Assembly (NCBI RefSeq): GCF_042453785.1
Contig: NC_091662.1
Location: forward strand, 191,001-255,000
DNA length: 64,000 bases
Origin: Malus domestica
Lineage: Eukaryota; Streptophyta; Magnoliopsida; Rosales; Rosaceae
Reading direction: 5' to 3'
A program made the position numbers and the translations under genes. The notes beneath the pieces were generated by a model that searched no databases, had not been told where the DNA came from, and saw only the letters and a list, made by a program, of their open reading frames with translations. Below are positions 1 to 11,933 of this stretch, one piece after another (within the stretch, counting starts at the first letter, position 1; each line of letters opens with the position of its first letter).

Positions 1-403
1 TGATTATACGGGTATAAGTAAAACGGTTATAATAAATAACCGCGGTTATCCGACTGCCATAATTATTGTCTATCCTTAAGAAGGAAGAGTGTTGTTCCTG
101 TTCACTTCAGCTAGTACACTCGCGTAGTAGTAAGGGCAGGAAGTAGAAGAAGAAGAAGATGACGATGAGAATAGGAGGGCCCCGCACTCCACCAAAAGTT
201 CACATGTACCAATCCGACTCCGAGACGAAGAATGATAGTTAAAGGTATAAATTGGCGAGGGTCGGAAGCAGCCTGAAACCCGAGAACTCCTCTCCACTGT
301 CGTCTCCGCCCCTCACAGGGCTGCTCTCTCTCTATCTCACTCAGTCTTCCCACCAAAGACCCCAACCAAACTAAACAAGATTGCGACAACTAATCAAAAT
401 CAA
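1..403 (+). promoter_or_regulatory. Upstream region and 5' UTR of the LARP6 gene
   Basis: No coding gene is supported here. A TATA-like box (TATAAATT) lies at about 246-253. It is followed by a CT-rich stretch (CTCTCTCTCTATCTCACTC, about 322-343), typical of plant 5' leaders, just before the ATG at 404. A short GAA-type simple repeat occurs near 146-165. Open frames on the minus strand here are low complexity and do not look like genes. Confidence 0.5.
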
Positions 404-3400
404 ATGGCAGAGGGTGAATCCCCGTCGTCCGATTCTCTATCAGATCCATCCCTATCCCGAAACGTTTCCTTCAGTCGCCTCAACGCCCAGGCGGCGGAGT
501 TCATCCCCAATCGCAGCGCCACTGCGCACGCATCCGCACCGGCAGCGCCTCCTGCGGCTGTAGGTCAAGTCCACGTCTACCCTCCGCCGCCGCCGCCGCC
601 TTCGGCCCCCTTCCATGTCCCGATCCAGGCCGTCCCTCCTCCTCCTCCTCCTCCTCCTCTCGTGGTTCCGGTCCCGGTTCATCCGCATCATCACTTGCCG
701 GTCCAGTACCATCATCACAATCAGTATCATTACTCTGGATTTGGAGACCAGGAAGTGGCCGTACAGCAGAAACAGAAGCATCAGCATCATCAGCCGCAGC
801 AGTTGGGGGAGCAAGCTCAGGCGGATCGTGTTTCCTCCTCCTCCAAGACTCACAGGCTTTCCGATGAAGCCACCTCCAAGATTTTGAATCAGGTTACTTG
901 ATAATTCATAGTCTGTCTGTCTGTCCCCAATGCTTATTCAATCAAGTTTCGGAGGGATATTGTCAGCTTCTTTTGTATTGGCCCAGATCCTAATGTTTGA
1001 ATATCCAACACTAATAGTCGAGTATAAAGTACAACACAAACACGCACGTGCGGGTATTATTAGGATTACCTAAACCCTTGATAGGATATAAGAGCCTTAG
1101 GAGGATATCGTTAGCAATTCCAAACTCCGGTGATTGTTGTAAGCCGCCAAGTTGAGATTCAAAAAGTGTAATCTGAATTTCTTTTTAAATTTCACTTTGC
1201 CTGCCTCATATTGGTTTGGTTGGCCTAACATTAACATATTGGCATATTGCAGGTGGAGTATTATTTCAGCGACTTAAACTTGGCTACTACTGATCATCTT
1301 ATGAGGTTCATAAACAAAGATCCTGAAGGATATGGTGACCTCTTCTTCTTTTCCTTTTCTCAATATTTTCTTATGCTTTCGAATGTGTTCTAGAGTTCGA
1401 CTCAATATCCATTGATTGAAATTTTATCATTATTAACTGTTTAATATTCACCCGTATATAGTGCCAATCTCTGTTGTTGCATCTTTCAAGAAGATTAAGG
1501 CCCTCATAAATAGTAATTCTCAGCTTGCAACTGTATTGCGCAACTCTTCAAAGCTGGTGAGTTCGTACTTATATATATATATGCTCTTGCTTTATCCTTC
1601 TCTCTAAAAAGTAAAATCATATTCCGCCTCACTCGTGTATCAGTTTTTTCATCTGTCCTTTTGTTTTGATCTTTAATGATGTCATGTCTTGCAGGTAGTT
1701 CATGAAGATGGAAAGAAAGTTAGACGTCAGCATCCCCTCACTCAGTTAGATATGGAAGAATTGCAAGTAGGTTTTGCTTGTATTCAGTCCCATATACATT
1801 TTAGGATAAATGTTTTGGTTTGGGGTGTTGATTTATGCCAAGATTTTTGTGATTCGGTCTTTTTAAAAATGGTACTTTAAGCATATCAGGCAAAAGATTT
1901 ATTTTTTATTTTTATAATACTCTAGTAAGGGCTCATTGTAAATCTGTGTTTCCTCTTAACATCTGATTTGCATTCTGATCTTCTGTAGTCTCGCATAGTT
2001 GTCGCTGAAAATTTGCCTGAGGATCATTGCCACCAAAACCTCATGAAGGTTTTCTCCGCTGCTGGGAGGTATCAAGACCACATTTCGTTCTAGATTTTTA
2101 TTTATTTTTATATTTTAACTGAAGTGCTTTAAGTCCAGGTAAGATTTGTTTTATTGATCCTAGAAGTCTATATAACGTTGAATTCTTCTTCGACAGTGTG
2201 AAGACAATCCGGACCTGCCAGCCACAAGGCTCCAATAGTGGTGCTTCCTCGGCATCCCGATCTGCAAAAGCAGATGGCATGCTTTTCAGTAACAAGGTAT
2301 ACATACAAACACATGCACACTTGATATGGTTTGTGCTGGTATTTGTAGTTCCCTGCACTGAGTAAATAGTATATGCAGTGAATCGTTAATAGTAGTAATT
2401 ATTGTTCCTATATAGTTAAAGGTGGACAGAAGTATCTCATATCTGGACTCTCTTATTGTGTAGTTACATGCATTTGTGGAATATGAATCCCCTGAGATAG
2501 CGGAGAACGCTGTAAGTGGTTACAGTGGTTTGACATTAATATGGTTTATGCCGTGCCCATTACGTAAAATAAATACGCATGTCTTATTTTGGTTAAAACA
2601 TTAAATGTGCATTCCAATTGTACAGGTTGCAGAGCTTAATGATGAGGCAAACTGGAGGAGTGGCCTTAGAGTCCGTTTAATGCTTGGGCGAGCGGTATAT
2701 GCCCAAAACTATGGCTCTTTCATCTTTGTTATTCAGTTTGGTTCCTAAAACTGTAGTTTTGGTTAAAATAACAGGAACTGTGGGCTTCTTGGTAAAAAAT
2801 TCCGATTTTCTACAACAAAATTCAGTTTGCATTTTATTTTTCGGCTTCAAGTGTCAGATAATTTATGAACTTATGTTTCTAATTTTAGGATTGAAAGTAT
2901 ACTTCTCAAATGTATGGGTGAACTAATGTTGCACAATAAATGTAGACATTAATTAATAGCATTTTATTCAGTTAATCATATGTGTGTTTGCGTGCGGAGT
3001 GTATGTGATTGGTCCCATGCTATCTGACTGGATGATCTTTTAGTGTATTAACCTAGTTGATTTGGTGACGTGGATCAGTCTATGATGCGGTTCTGTTTGT
3101 TCCATTCTCATTTCTCAGTCAAAACCTGCTCAAGTGCGTGGGAAAAAGGGGCAGGATGGGGAAGTGCAGTTAGAGGAAGAAGATGCTTCTACCCCTGAAC
3201 AACAGGCAAATGAGAAACAGTCAGTAGATTCTTCCCAACAGTCTGATATCCATCCACATGAACACGAAGAGAGAACGAACTCATTGAAATATGTATGTCT
3301 TCTGTTGTGAGAATTGCATTCCGTTGATAAGCATTTACAGGTGCTAATTGGACACACTTTTTCACAAAATGGTAGCACAAGTATGGTACTGGAATGTTGG

Positions 3401-3967
3401 TTGGTTAGTTTTACGTTAGGGATGATAGTTATCCCCTTTTACTGATGTCAACCAACAAGTTCGTTGGGGATGGAAAAAAATAAAGAGTTAATACGCATCA
3501 TACACATTCTTCACTAAGCTTTTTGATTGTATTTATTGTTTTTAATGATATCAACCCAAGTATCATAATCATTTCATCTAGCATGAATTCAGCTTACTTT
3601 GGAAGCCCCAGCTATTACATATTCAATTTGTTTGTATATATCGTTTTATGTTTGTATCAATTTAATATTTTGCATAAATTTTCTGTGCTAGGGAGAGGAG
3701 CATGGCAATGACAAGGAGGTTGGGCAGAGAAAAGGGCGTAATAAAGGCCGTGGCAAGGGGCGTGGGCGAGGTCAATACCATCATAATAACCATCAGAACC
3801 ATCATAATAATAATCGTGGAAATCATGCGGGGCATCCTCCTAACAGTTCAGTTGGGAGTATGGAGCATGCAGGTGTAACGAAGCAGCCTCCTGGGCCGCG
3901 TATGCCTGACGGCACAAGGGGATTTGCAATGGGTCGGGGGAAGCCAGTTACTGTTAATATCGCCTAA
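404..3967 (+). CDS. LARP6: La-related protein 6 (LARP6, PAM2-containing plant type)
   Basis: RNA-binding protein of the LARP6 family, expected to bind mRNA and poly(A)-binding protein in translation or mRNA fate control. I place ten exons: 404-892, 1253-1334, 1462-1556, 1695-1766, 1989-2068, 2197-2296, 2464-2511, 2626-2694, 3119-3292 and 3692-3967. They join in frame to 494 codons. Residues about 23-36 (SRLNAQAAEFIPN) fit the PAM2 consensus for binding the MLLE domain of PABP. A Pro/His/Gln-rich region follows, then the La motif from about residue 152 (VEYYFSDLNLATTDHLMRFI), an RRM-like segment (SRIVVAENLPED and VEYESPEIAENAVAEL) and an Arg/Gly/His/Asn-rich tail ending in GRGKPVTVNIA. The PAM2 motif points to the plant 6b/6c type rather than 6a. 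The start is the first ATG in a good reading frame after a CT-rich leader. Confidence 0.92.
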
Positions 3968-4877
3968 GGATTAAGGACTGGGGGGAACCTGAGTTTTTTC
4001 TTTGGTATCTCTGTGGCTGAAGAGAACATGTTGGGGGGTGGGAAGGGAAACTATGCCTCTTATGGTGTGGGTGGTGTTTGATGGCAAAGGTTTTTATAAG
4101 GGCTGTCAATCCATATTGTACCGAGTTTAGGGTAATTAAGGGTCAACCTTTCATTAGATGTTGATAACATTTACCGTTTGTGTTTGTGTCCTGAGTTAAA
4201 GTTAAGGGACAAGTTACAAATTTGATTGTGTCACGTATTATATTTTAGTATTTTAAAAGAAAACCTTCTTTTTTTTTTTGGATAAATACTACGGTAAAGT
4301 AATATTTCTCTTTATTTGTAAGTAAGGGGTCTTAAGTTCGATTTTCGTCAAAGGGGAATTTGAACCACATTAATGCTAGTCCATTGTGAGGTTAAGATAA
4401 TATTTTTTGTTAAAAACTTTTTACATTTGATTGTATAAATGATCAATGTTTATTATATCGTCGTTATATCATTGTTGCGTGTTGTTATGTCATCTTTAAG
4501 TCATCAATATATTATTAATATATCATTGTTAATAAAAACTGATCATTTAATTGATCATTCATGGTAAATTTTGTGTCTTTTGAGATCTTACGGGAGTTTG
4601 GATCAGAGTACATAATTAAGAAAAATGGAGTGGAGAGCACTGATAAAGGTGAATTTTATTTATTTATTTATTTTTTTGTCAGCCACTGATGAAAGTGAAT
4701 GGGCATCTACATTTCCGCCTAAATGAACCACACAAACACACTTGATACACAGACGCAGCGGCGGAGGACTGGAGGATACAGTCTCGCGAGTCTCGTCCAT
4801 CTTCACGCACGCGCCCACTCTCTCTTTCTCTGTCTTTTAGATTCAGGGGAGCCTGGAGTCATAGGAGCGAATCAGTA
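3968..4877. other. LARP6 3' UTR and promoter region of OEP37
   Basis: This is non-coding DNA between two same-strand genes. The first 280 bases look like the LARP6 3' UTR. A SINE-like repeat (listed separately) covers about 4262-4400. The last 150 bases before the next ATG include GC-richer leader sequence (GACGCAGCGGCGGAGGACTGG, 4752 on) and a CT-rich run near 4817-4835. No TATA box is obvious. Confidence 0.4.
4262..4400 (+). repeat. SINE-like dispersed repeat with a B-box-like motif
   Basis: The segment reads AATACTACGGTAAAGTAATA, then TTTGTAAGTAAGGGGTCTTA, AGTTCGATTTTCGTC and TAGTCCATTGTGAGG. A second copy with the same order of blocks lies at about 63515-63650, and a decayed minus-strand copy near 60470-60600. 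The GTTCGATT core resembles the internal Pol III B box of tRNA-derived SINEs. No tRNA fold is visible, so the assignment is tentative. Confidence 0.5.
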
Positions 4878-7800
4878 ATGGCAGAGTCAATCACACCCAT
4901 CCTTCCTAACAATCCTAACCCTAATTACCAGGGCCCCGCAACTGGAACTGTTCCTCCTTCTCCTCCACCTTCATTGCCACTAGCTGGATCACCACCGCCG
5001 CCGCCCCCGCCAGCCGCAGCTTCGAGGACTCCCGTCGTATTCAGCTTCCCCAAGAGGCCTTCGGTTCGACTCACTTCCGAGTTCGACAGCGACTCCTCCG
5101 TCTTCTTCCACAAGGTCTCTTGCAAGCTGCTCGACAGCCTCGCCAAGCTGAAGCTCTCCTTCAGCAACAACCACAAGGGCGAACTCTCTCCGCCGCAGTT
5201 GACATTTGTCTCCAAGAACCTCTCCGTTCACCACAACTTCGAAGATCAATCTACCCTCCTCAACGGTTCCGTCGATGTTGGCCAGAGATTGCATCTCCGT
5301 GCTACCCATGATCTCCAGGTTACCTCCTTAATCCCTTTTTTTTTTCCAATGTAATTTTGTTATGTAATTGATGAGACCATCCCACATTCACTCTTAGGGG
5401 TGTAAGCATTACTAAAAACATTACAATCTAACACCAATTTTAACTAGATTTAGCTTTTCATAACTACAGTCCTCCGTCCAATCTTAGGTAATTATTAGCA
5501 TCTTCGTGTCCCTGTTTATTTCCGCAAAGCTTATCGGCGTGAACAAGTTGACTCATTCTTCTCTCATGTCTAAATGTCATGATGTTCTTAGGCACAAGAA
5601 GGAGAGGCTACCGTGGTCGCGAAGCTTGCTGACCCTGGCTATGCACTTGAGCTCTCTTCTCCTGTTCCTTATGTTGGTTTGGTAAGTACATCACATGATA
5701 TCTGCAGTATAATGATGTTAGGACAGCCTTGTTTTGAATTGTCATCTACCGTTCCATTTAAATAACTCTAACAAGGCGCAAACAAGACCATTATCTTGGA
5801 ATTCTACTGCTGCGACGAGCCAGTAGTGTTTCAAACTTGTTTCTGTTGTCGCACATTGATCTGTTTTAGCTTTTAAGACAGATTTAGCATTCATGAATTG
5901 GATTGTTGAATTACAACACTCTGGCATATTTCCATAATCATCATTTGGATTTCGGAGTTGGTGTTTTTCTTCTTTGATGTATACTTCACAACATACTTTG
6001 TGTTGTACTCTCATTTTATTGAATGCTTTGTTTCTTTTCCCAAAAAATTGTCCTTTTATGACATCGTGCTGCCTTACAATTTACCAAACAGAAAATAATT
6101 TATTAGTTTCCTGTTACTTCTCCACTCCATAATTGTTACTGGCACTCCAAAAATCTAACTGTGTACTCTGAACTTTATATAATTAGAACAAAAAATTTAT
6201 TACCTTAATCATTATTCTGATGCTGCAGCCGAAAGCTACCCTAAAGTTCCCCCTTGGTGAAGTTTCTGTCGAGGAGAAAGAAGAAGAGGAGAAGCAGAGA
6301 ATGTTATCAATTAATGGAATAGTAAAAGGCCATATTTTGAACGGGTTGTGCACTGCTCATTATGCAGATGAAGATTTGAAGTTGCGGTATTTATACAAGG
6401 TAAGCATTTCATTACTCTCAGTTACTTTTTTGGGTGCTTTTCAATTGCACAGGATGGATAGCTGGGTCCCCATCAAGGAAAACGGAAAAAGGAGGGATGG
6501 CTGGGTTGTGTGAATGGTGCAGCCCAGAAGATTTTTTGCAAAAATATTCAGTCTCCTAATAACTGGACGAATGCTTTTCCATCATATTGGTGTTTCGTCT
6601 CTGTGATATTTTCTGATAGCTTTGGACTTATTACAGGACGAGGAGATGTCTTTGATTCCAACCCTTCGTCTGCCTTCGAATGCATTGTCATTTGCTTTCA
6701 AGCGTCGGTTTGGTCCTTCTGACAAGTTGAGGTTAGAAATCTTTCCTTTTCCTTCCATCTATTCTTAATTTTTTAATTGCTTTGTTTCTTTTTTTGTTTT
6801 GTTTGTTGGATTCAGATGTAAACATAGAACTATTTACATGAAACAAATAAGGTGCTTTGTATTTGGTGCTTTAAAAATCCACTCATGTTGAGTTGGCCAA
6901 TTACCATATCATGTTTCATGGTGTGACTGTCATCTGCTTAGTATGATCAATTTATGCATAGAATTTGTGAAATTGTAAAGTGAATCTTGTCTTCAATATT
7001 TTTCTTTGTAAGTCTCCAATAGTTAATTGGTGTAGCAAAAATTATTCTTGAATTGTGTCCTTCAAGAATTTGAGCATAAGGAAGGGAGAAATGGATGATT
7101 ATAGTTAAGTTGCATTGAATATTACTTTTCAAAATAATTTGACCATGCAAGTATTCTGTTTAAGGTTGTTCTTCAAGCAGTCATGTATCTGCACATTTTG
7201 TCTCCAGTCATCTATTTGTTGACGGTTCTAAGAGTTTTATACTTATTTTGATGATTTCATCCCCAGCTACTGGTACAATTTTGATTCCAACTACTGGAGC
7301 GCGGTATACAAGCACACATACGGCAAGGATTTGAAACTTAAAGCTGGTTACGATTCAGAGGTGCACCTTGGCTGGGCATCTCTTTGGGTAAGTGCTTATA
7401 TGAATCGAGTTTTCTAGAAGCCATATGAAAAGGGAGAATCTCATGAATAATCAAGGAAACCAAGTAGATTATTTCAGGACAACAAGAAATGCCTTTTTTA
7501 GTTTTCTTCCATTGTTGCACTTGAAAAGGGAGTTTGGCAGGAAACCCTTAGGATATAGATAGTAATATACATGGAAACTATTAATGACACATAATAAGTT
7601 AAATGGTAAGAAAACTTTATGTCAATGAAGATTTCTTTCAAGTGTTGATCGCATGGTAAAATTGTTTCAAAACTTAGGTTTACGAAGTAAGTGCCTCATG
7701 TGTTGAGTGCACCTAAGCTGTCAAACTGTTTGCTATGAAGAAATGATGGGAAACATGATTATGGTTGTTTCAGGTTGGAGATGAAGGTGGGAAAGCAAAG

Positions 7801-7905
7801 ACAGCCCCGATGAAGATGAAAGTTCAATTCATGCTTCAAGTGCCGCAAGATGACATTCGATCATCGGCTTTGATGTTCCGGGTTAAAAAGAGATGGGACA
7901 TATAA
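4878..7905 (+). CDS. OEP37: Outer envelope pore protein 37, chloroplastic
   Basis: Beta-barrel channel of the chloroplast outer envelope, known in the family as a cation-selective, peptide-sensitive pore. Six exons are placed: 4878-5318, 5592-5681, 6229-6399, 6637-6731, 7267-7387 and 7774-7905, giving 349 residues, close to the family size. The N-terminus is a Pro-rich low-complexity stretch (about residues 10-50). The conserved body follows, with VVFSFPKRPSVRLTSEFDS, FVSKNLSVHHNFEDQ, a Glu-rich loop (VEEKEEEEKQ), LRLPSNALSFAFKRRFGPS, YWYNFDSNYWSAVYKHTYGK and GYDSEVHLGWASLWVGDEGG. The alternating short beta-like segments suit a barrel, and no cleavable transit peptide or hydrophobic helix is seen, as usual for this family. 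Named from memory of the conserved YWYNFDSNYWSAVYKHTYGK block. Confidence 0.85.
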
Positions 7906-8163
7906 TAGTCATTTCTGGTTATGGGATGATACGGTGTAGTGCCCTTTAATGAATATTCAACTGCAACTCCGGTGGTTCGATATCATATGAATATGATAGT
8001 GTAGTTTTGATACACAGAATGTGCTAATCGAATGACATGCTTATTGCTGTAATTGCATTAGTTGATTTGTATTTACCAGTTGAAATAATACTTTGATAGT
8101 CAGCAGTTGATTTGTATTTACCAGTTGAAATAATACTTTGATAGTCGGAATGTGCTAATCGAA

Positions 8164-8287
8164 TGATATCATTTTTACTTCTCATACACCTTTTGTTAAT
8201 TTATATCCGTTGATCTTCTTCAATTCATCAAATTCGACGGTCGAAAATTAAAAGGGTGTGAGAAGTAAAAATGAGTGTGGATATCAC
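8164..8287. mobile_element. Short foldback MITE
   Basis: The left arm GATATCATTTTTACTTCTCA (8165-8184) is mirrored by the right arm ending GAAGTAAAAATGAGTGTGGATATC, including AAAAGGGTGTGAGAAG opposite CTCATACACCTTTT. The arms are about 30 bp with a spacer of about 60 bp. No coding capacity is present. A target duplication is not clear by eye. Confidence 0.65.
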
Positions 8288-8404
8288 ATTCTATTAAGAT
8301 AATAACAAAAGTTGAAAAGCCAAAAAGCGAATGAAAAGAGAAAAAGAGCAAACGAAAGCTTTACTGACAAAATTCTGTTCCATTTCACAATTTCCAATTT
8401 TCTG

Positions 8405-8416
8405 TATATATATAAA
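8405..8416 (+). promoter_or_regulatory. TATA-like box of the SLOG/DprA-like gene
   Basis: TATATATAAATA lies about 200 bases upstream of the ATG at 8618. It is the only good TATA-like run between the MITE and the start codon. Confidence 0.4.
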
Positions 8417-8617
8417 TAATCAAATAAAACAGATATCAAATGTGGGTGCTCGCTCTTGTTTGATTTGTCCTTTTTGTTTTTGGGTTTCCAAATTCCAAGT
8501 GGAGGAGGATATTAAAAGAGGAGGAATGTGAAAAGCGCAGAAAGATAAAGAAGCAGCTCCCCCCACCCCCCACCAAGCAAAAGCGCAAAAGCTGAAAGAA
8601 AGCGCCTTTGAGGAGGA

Positions 8618-11600
8618 ATGGCAACACCCTTGCATTTGAGGCTCTTCCAGCCTCTCAACTCCATTACTCCCTATCCTTCTTCTTCAGACTTCCGCTTCAA
8701 ATCCTTTCACTCTGCAAGCCCTAATTTCAATCTTTCTTCTCTCTCATCTCACAACCACTCATGTGCTCGACAAAGGACAACCACTCGCTCCGAACGGAAG
8801 GTATCTTTCTCTCTCTCTCTCTCTCTCTCTGCATATTTATACGTTCGTTTTCAAATCATCAGCTTTTTTTGGTAATTCTGAGATATTGGGTCTTGTTTGT
8901 TTGTGATGAAAAGAGAGAGTATTTTTTGGGCTTACAAATCCTTATCCTCATTTTCTGGAATGAGCTGGCTATAATGAGATGCTTCTGTTCCGTCATATAG
9001 ATATAGTGATCCAAATTTTCCTTCAAAGTTGGGTCTTGTTTGTATTAGTGCTTCGCGGGTCTCTTTGTTATCTCAAGAGGCTGCAACTCTATAGTTTCGA
9101 GCTCCATTTGCCTTAAACCGGTTTCAATCCTGTAAAAGCATGTGATTTTGACTTGTATGATTACCACTCTTCGTGGGCAGTTGGTTTTCACTAATGATTT
9201 ACTACCAGGGGTCTGTTTTTCTTTACTCGTATAGTGGCTTTGCGGACACTTGAGAAGAGATCAAGACATAGATAGTCGATCCAATGAAGACGCCACTGGT
9301 GCGCGTATGTTTGGTTCCGATGAGGAAGTAGGCACCCAAATCCCAACACAGGCTCAATCTGTTGTCGAAGGATCAGGGGCAGTTATGGTTTCAGAGTTCA
9401 GACCAGTGGCCGATGTGGATTATCTACAGGTGCGTGATTATTCTTCAGTTTGGCTTCTTTCCATTTTGTTGACTCAATGCATATAAATGTAAACCGTTTC
9501 CATGAGGATTGACATACAAAAACCTAATTCCAATCACCCAGTTTTTTTTAAAACCATATGTTTACAGGACTCTTAAGTAGCCTATCTCTTGCAGGCCGTG
9601 CATGCTTTGTCTTTAAGTGTTTCTTTATTGCAACTTGAAAGCACTCTTCCTATATTATGCAACATTATCTGCAGGAGTTATTAGCCATTCAGCAACAAGG
9701 ACCCAGAGCAATTGGTTTCTTTGGGACCCGGAATATGGGATTCATGCATCAAGAACTTATTGAGATTCTCAGCTATGCAATGGTTATCACTGTAAGAACT
9801 GTAAATGAATGAAATTATATATCTGGCAATTATGAGTATGTATGAAGCTATCAGATGTTCGACAATACTGGACCTTTTCAGTTTATGTTGAATCTGAAGG
9901 GATCAGTGACCTTGACCTGTGTGTTCCTTAACCTCATGTTTGCAGAAAAATCACATTTATACATCAGGGGCATCAGGCACTAATGCAGCTGTAATCAGGG
10001 GTGCTTTAAGAGCTGAGAAACCAGAGCTGCTTACCGTAATCTTGCCCCAGAGTCTGAAGAAGCAACCACCTGAGAGCCAGGAATTATTGTCAAAAGTAAG
10101 AATTTCTTAAAATGACATTCCTTAAATTTTACGCTTCATCTATTTTGGTTTTTACTAGATTTTCTCATGGTATTCACATAATTGCAGATGTCAATTGCTT
10201 ATTGTCTCATAGTTGACTCTTAGATTTTTGCTCCTCTTTGCGCTTCATCTTTTTGCTTATTGTCTCTAACCACAATGGAAGGTGCTTTTGTAGTTCTATG
10301 CACTACAACCTTGCCCTCTGCGTTGCTCTTGGTTATCTATCGAAGACGAAAAACTCATATAAGACCTTTCTGTTTTTCATCTTTCATTTACTCAAGAAAG
10401 ATTTTCATCCATCTGCCTACGCACTCAAAATTTTCATCCATTTAAATTTGTTTGGGTATGGTTTCATTGCAGTCATTTCCTTGTTAAAGAACATTTAGGA
10501 AAGCATCTAGTATATAGCTTTTCACCGTTGAATGAGGTGATATGTATGATTGAAGATCTCTCCAGTAAATTGCCCTTTCTATTGTATTTAATTTGACAGC
10601 TAGGTATTACCGTATTAGGATGAAATTGGGTGTGCTATTTCTCAATATTCTTATGTTAGGAATTTAGGACTACTGTTCCTGCAATTTATTACTATTGGCA
10701 TTACAAGAGTAGATCTGCAGTACAATGCCCCAGAAAATGAAATTGACTTGGCGGCTATTAATTATTTGAGTAAATTGTAGCTATGGTCCCTTAACTTTAA
10801 CTCAATTGGAGCAATGGTCCCTCAACTAAAAATCCATTACCTTTGGTCCCTCAACTTATCAAAACGTGTAGCTATGGTCCCTCAACTAAAAATCCATTAC
10901 CATTGGTCCCTGAACTTTAATTCAAGTGGAGAAATGGTCCTTTAACTTTAATCTAATTGTAGCAATGGTCCTTACAATATAACTCGTTTTGACAAATTTT
11001 TTGACATAGTTGACGAAAAGAACCATAATTATACACTTTGATGAGTTGAGGGACCCTAATTATATAAATGGTCATTCCAACATAGCTTATTTTGACAAAA
11101 TTTTGACAAAATTGATGAAAAGGACTATAGCTACACATTTTGATAAGTTGAGGGACCAATGGTAATGGATTTTTAGTTGAGGGACCATTGCTCCAATTTG
11201 ATTAAAGTTGAGGGACCATTTGTACAATTTACTCTAATTATTTAGAAAGTGATTGGGTACATATAACCTTGAACAAAATTTAATGGATTCCCAGTGCTGC
11301 AGTCTTTCTAGTTGTTATTTCAGTAATATGTTTAGTAATGATACCTTGTTTCCCACCACCCGACTAAGGAAATGCAATGTTGTTATTGTAATTGATAATT
11401 TCTTGGGATTTTCAGGTCAAGAATGTGATAGAAAAGCCTCAAAATGATCATCTACCACTGATAGAAGCGAGCAGGTTGATAGTAGTTCCACTTTTTACGT
11501 TCAGCGTAGCTTTCATGATGTTATACGATTGGCAGATATCATTTCTATTGGAGTGAATTTGTTTTCATGACTTGATGCTGAACCTGTAGGTTGTGCAACA

Positions 11601-11725
11601 TGAACATCATTTCACATGTACAGCAAGTTATATGCTTTGCGTTTCACGACAGTAGATTGCTAATGGAAACTTGTCAAGAGGCCAAAAATCTCCGCAAAAT
11701 TGTGACTCTCTTCTACCTGGATTGA
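8618..11725 (+). CDS. Plastid-type SLOG/DprA-like Rossmann-fold protein
   Basis: Function is not established. I read it as a plant member of the DprA/Smf-like, SLOG-type Rossmann fold. Six exons are placed: 8618-8800, 9235-9429, 9675-9791, 9946-10095, 11416-11474 and 11590-11725, giving 279 residues. Residues 1-61 are Ser/His/Arg-rich and poor in acids, like a chloroplast transit peptide. The core has IGFFGTRNMGFMHQELIEIL, then YTSGASGTNAAVIRGALRAE, then LLTVILPQSLKKQPPESQEL, a pattern expected of a nucleotide-binding Rossmann fold (GTR, SGASGTN). The end reads FHDSRLLMETCQEAKNLRKI. Intron 4 carries a Mutator-type MITE. Exon 2 is anchored by frame; the upstream acceptor near 9208 runs into a stop, so the one at 9233-9234 was chosen. 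The name is tentative; the gene structure is firmer. Confidence 0.75.
10768..11234. mobile_element. Mutator-type MITE with exact 9-bp target duplication
   Basis: The 467-bp element lies inside intron 4 of the SLOG-like gene. The ends are inverted repeats starting GAGTAAATTGT on each strand, and the arms stay similar for about 110 bp (CAATGGTCCCTCAACTAAAA, CATTACC, TCAACTTATCAAAA). The flanks are the direct repeat TAATTATTT at 10759-10767 and 11235-11243. A 9-bp duplication is characteristic of the Mutator superfamily. The left arm carries an internal partial duplication of the CTATGGTCCCTCAACTAAAA unit. There is no coding capacity. Confidence 0.85.
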
Positions 11726-11933
11726 ACAACCACTTCCCCTGTTCATGATGTCCATACATTTTGAGTGAGAGAGAGGGAGTGAGAGCGCCTTATATTTTTG
11801 TTTGTATAAAATTAGATGGAAGCGACCGAACCACATGCCTTTGTAGAATGAAATAGTGAGGGAGTTAATTATTTTGTTCATTCCTTGGAAGAGGTGTATT
11901 CTGTTTAGTATATATATTTTTTTGGGTAAATTA

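Larger units (their letters stand above)
7906..8617. other. Intergenic region with tandem duplication, MITE and promoter
   Basis: This stretch holds the OEP37 3' UTR and a tandem duplication of a block reading AGTTGATTTGTATTTACCAG through TTTGATAGTC, at about 8060-8101 and 8105-8146. A foldback element lies at about 8164-8287, and the promoter of the next gene follows. A TATA-like stretch (TATATATAAATA) at 8405-8416 is well placed for the ATG at 8618. Confidence 0.5.

Noticed and set aside
452-853. Arg-rich minus-strand open frame
   Set aside because: It is the reverse reading of the Pro/His-rich part of LARP6 exon 1; the poly-Arg is only CCG/CCT repeats read backwards.
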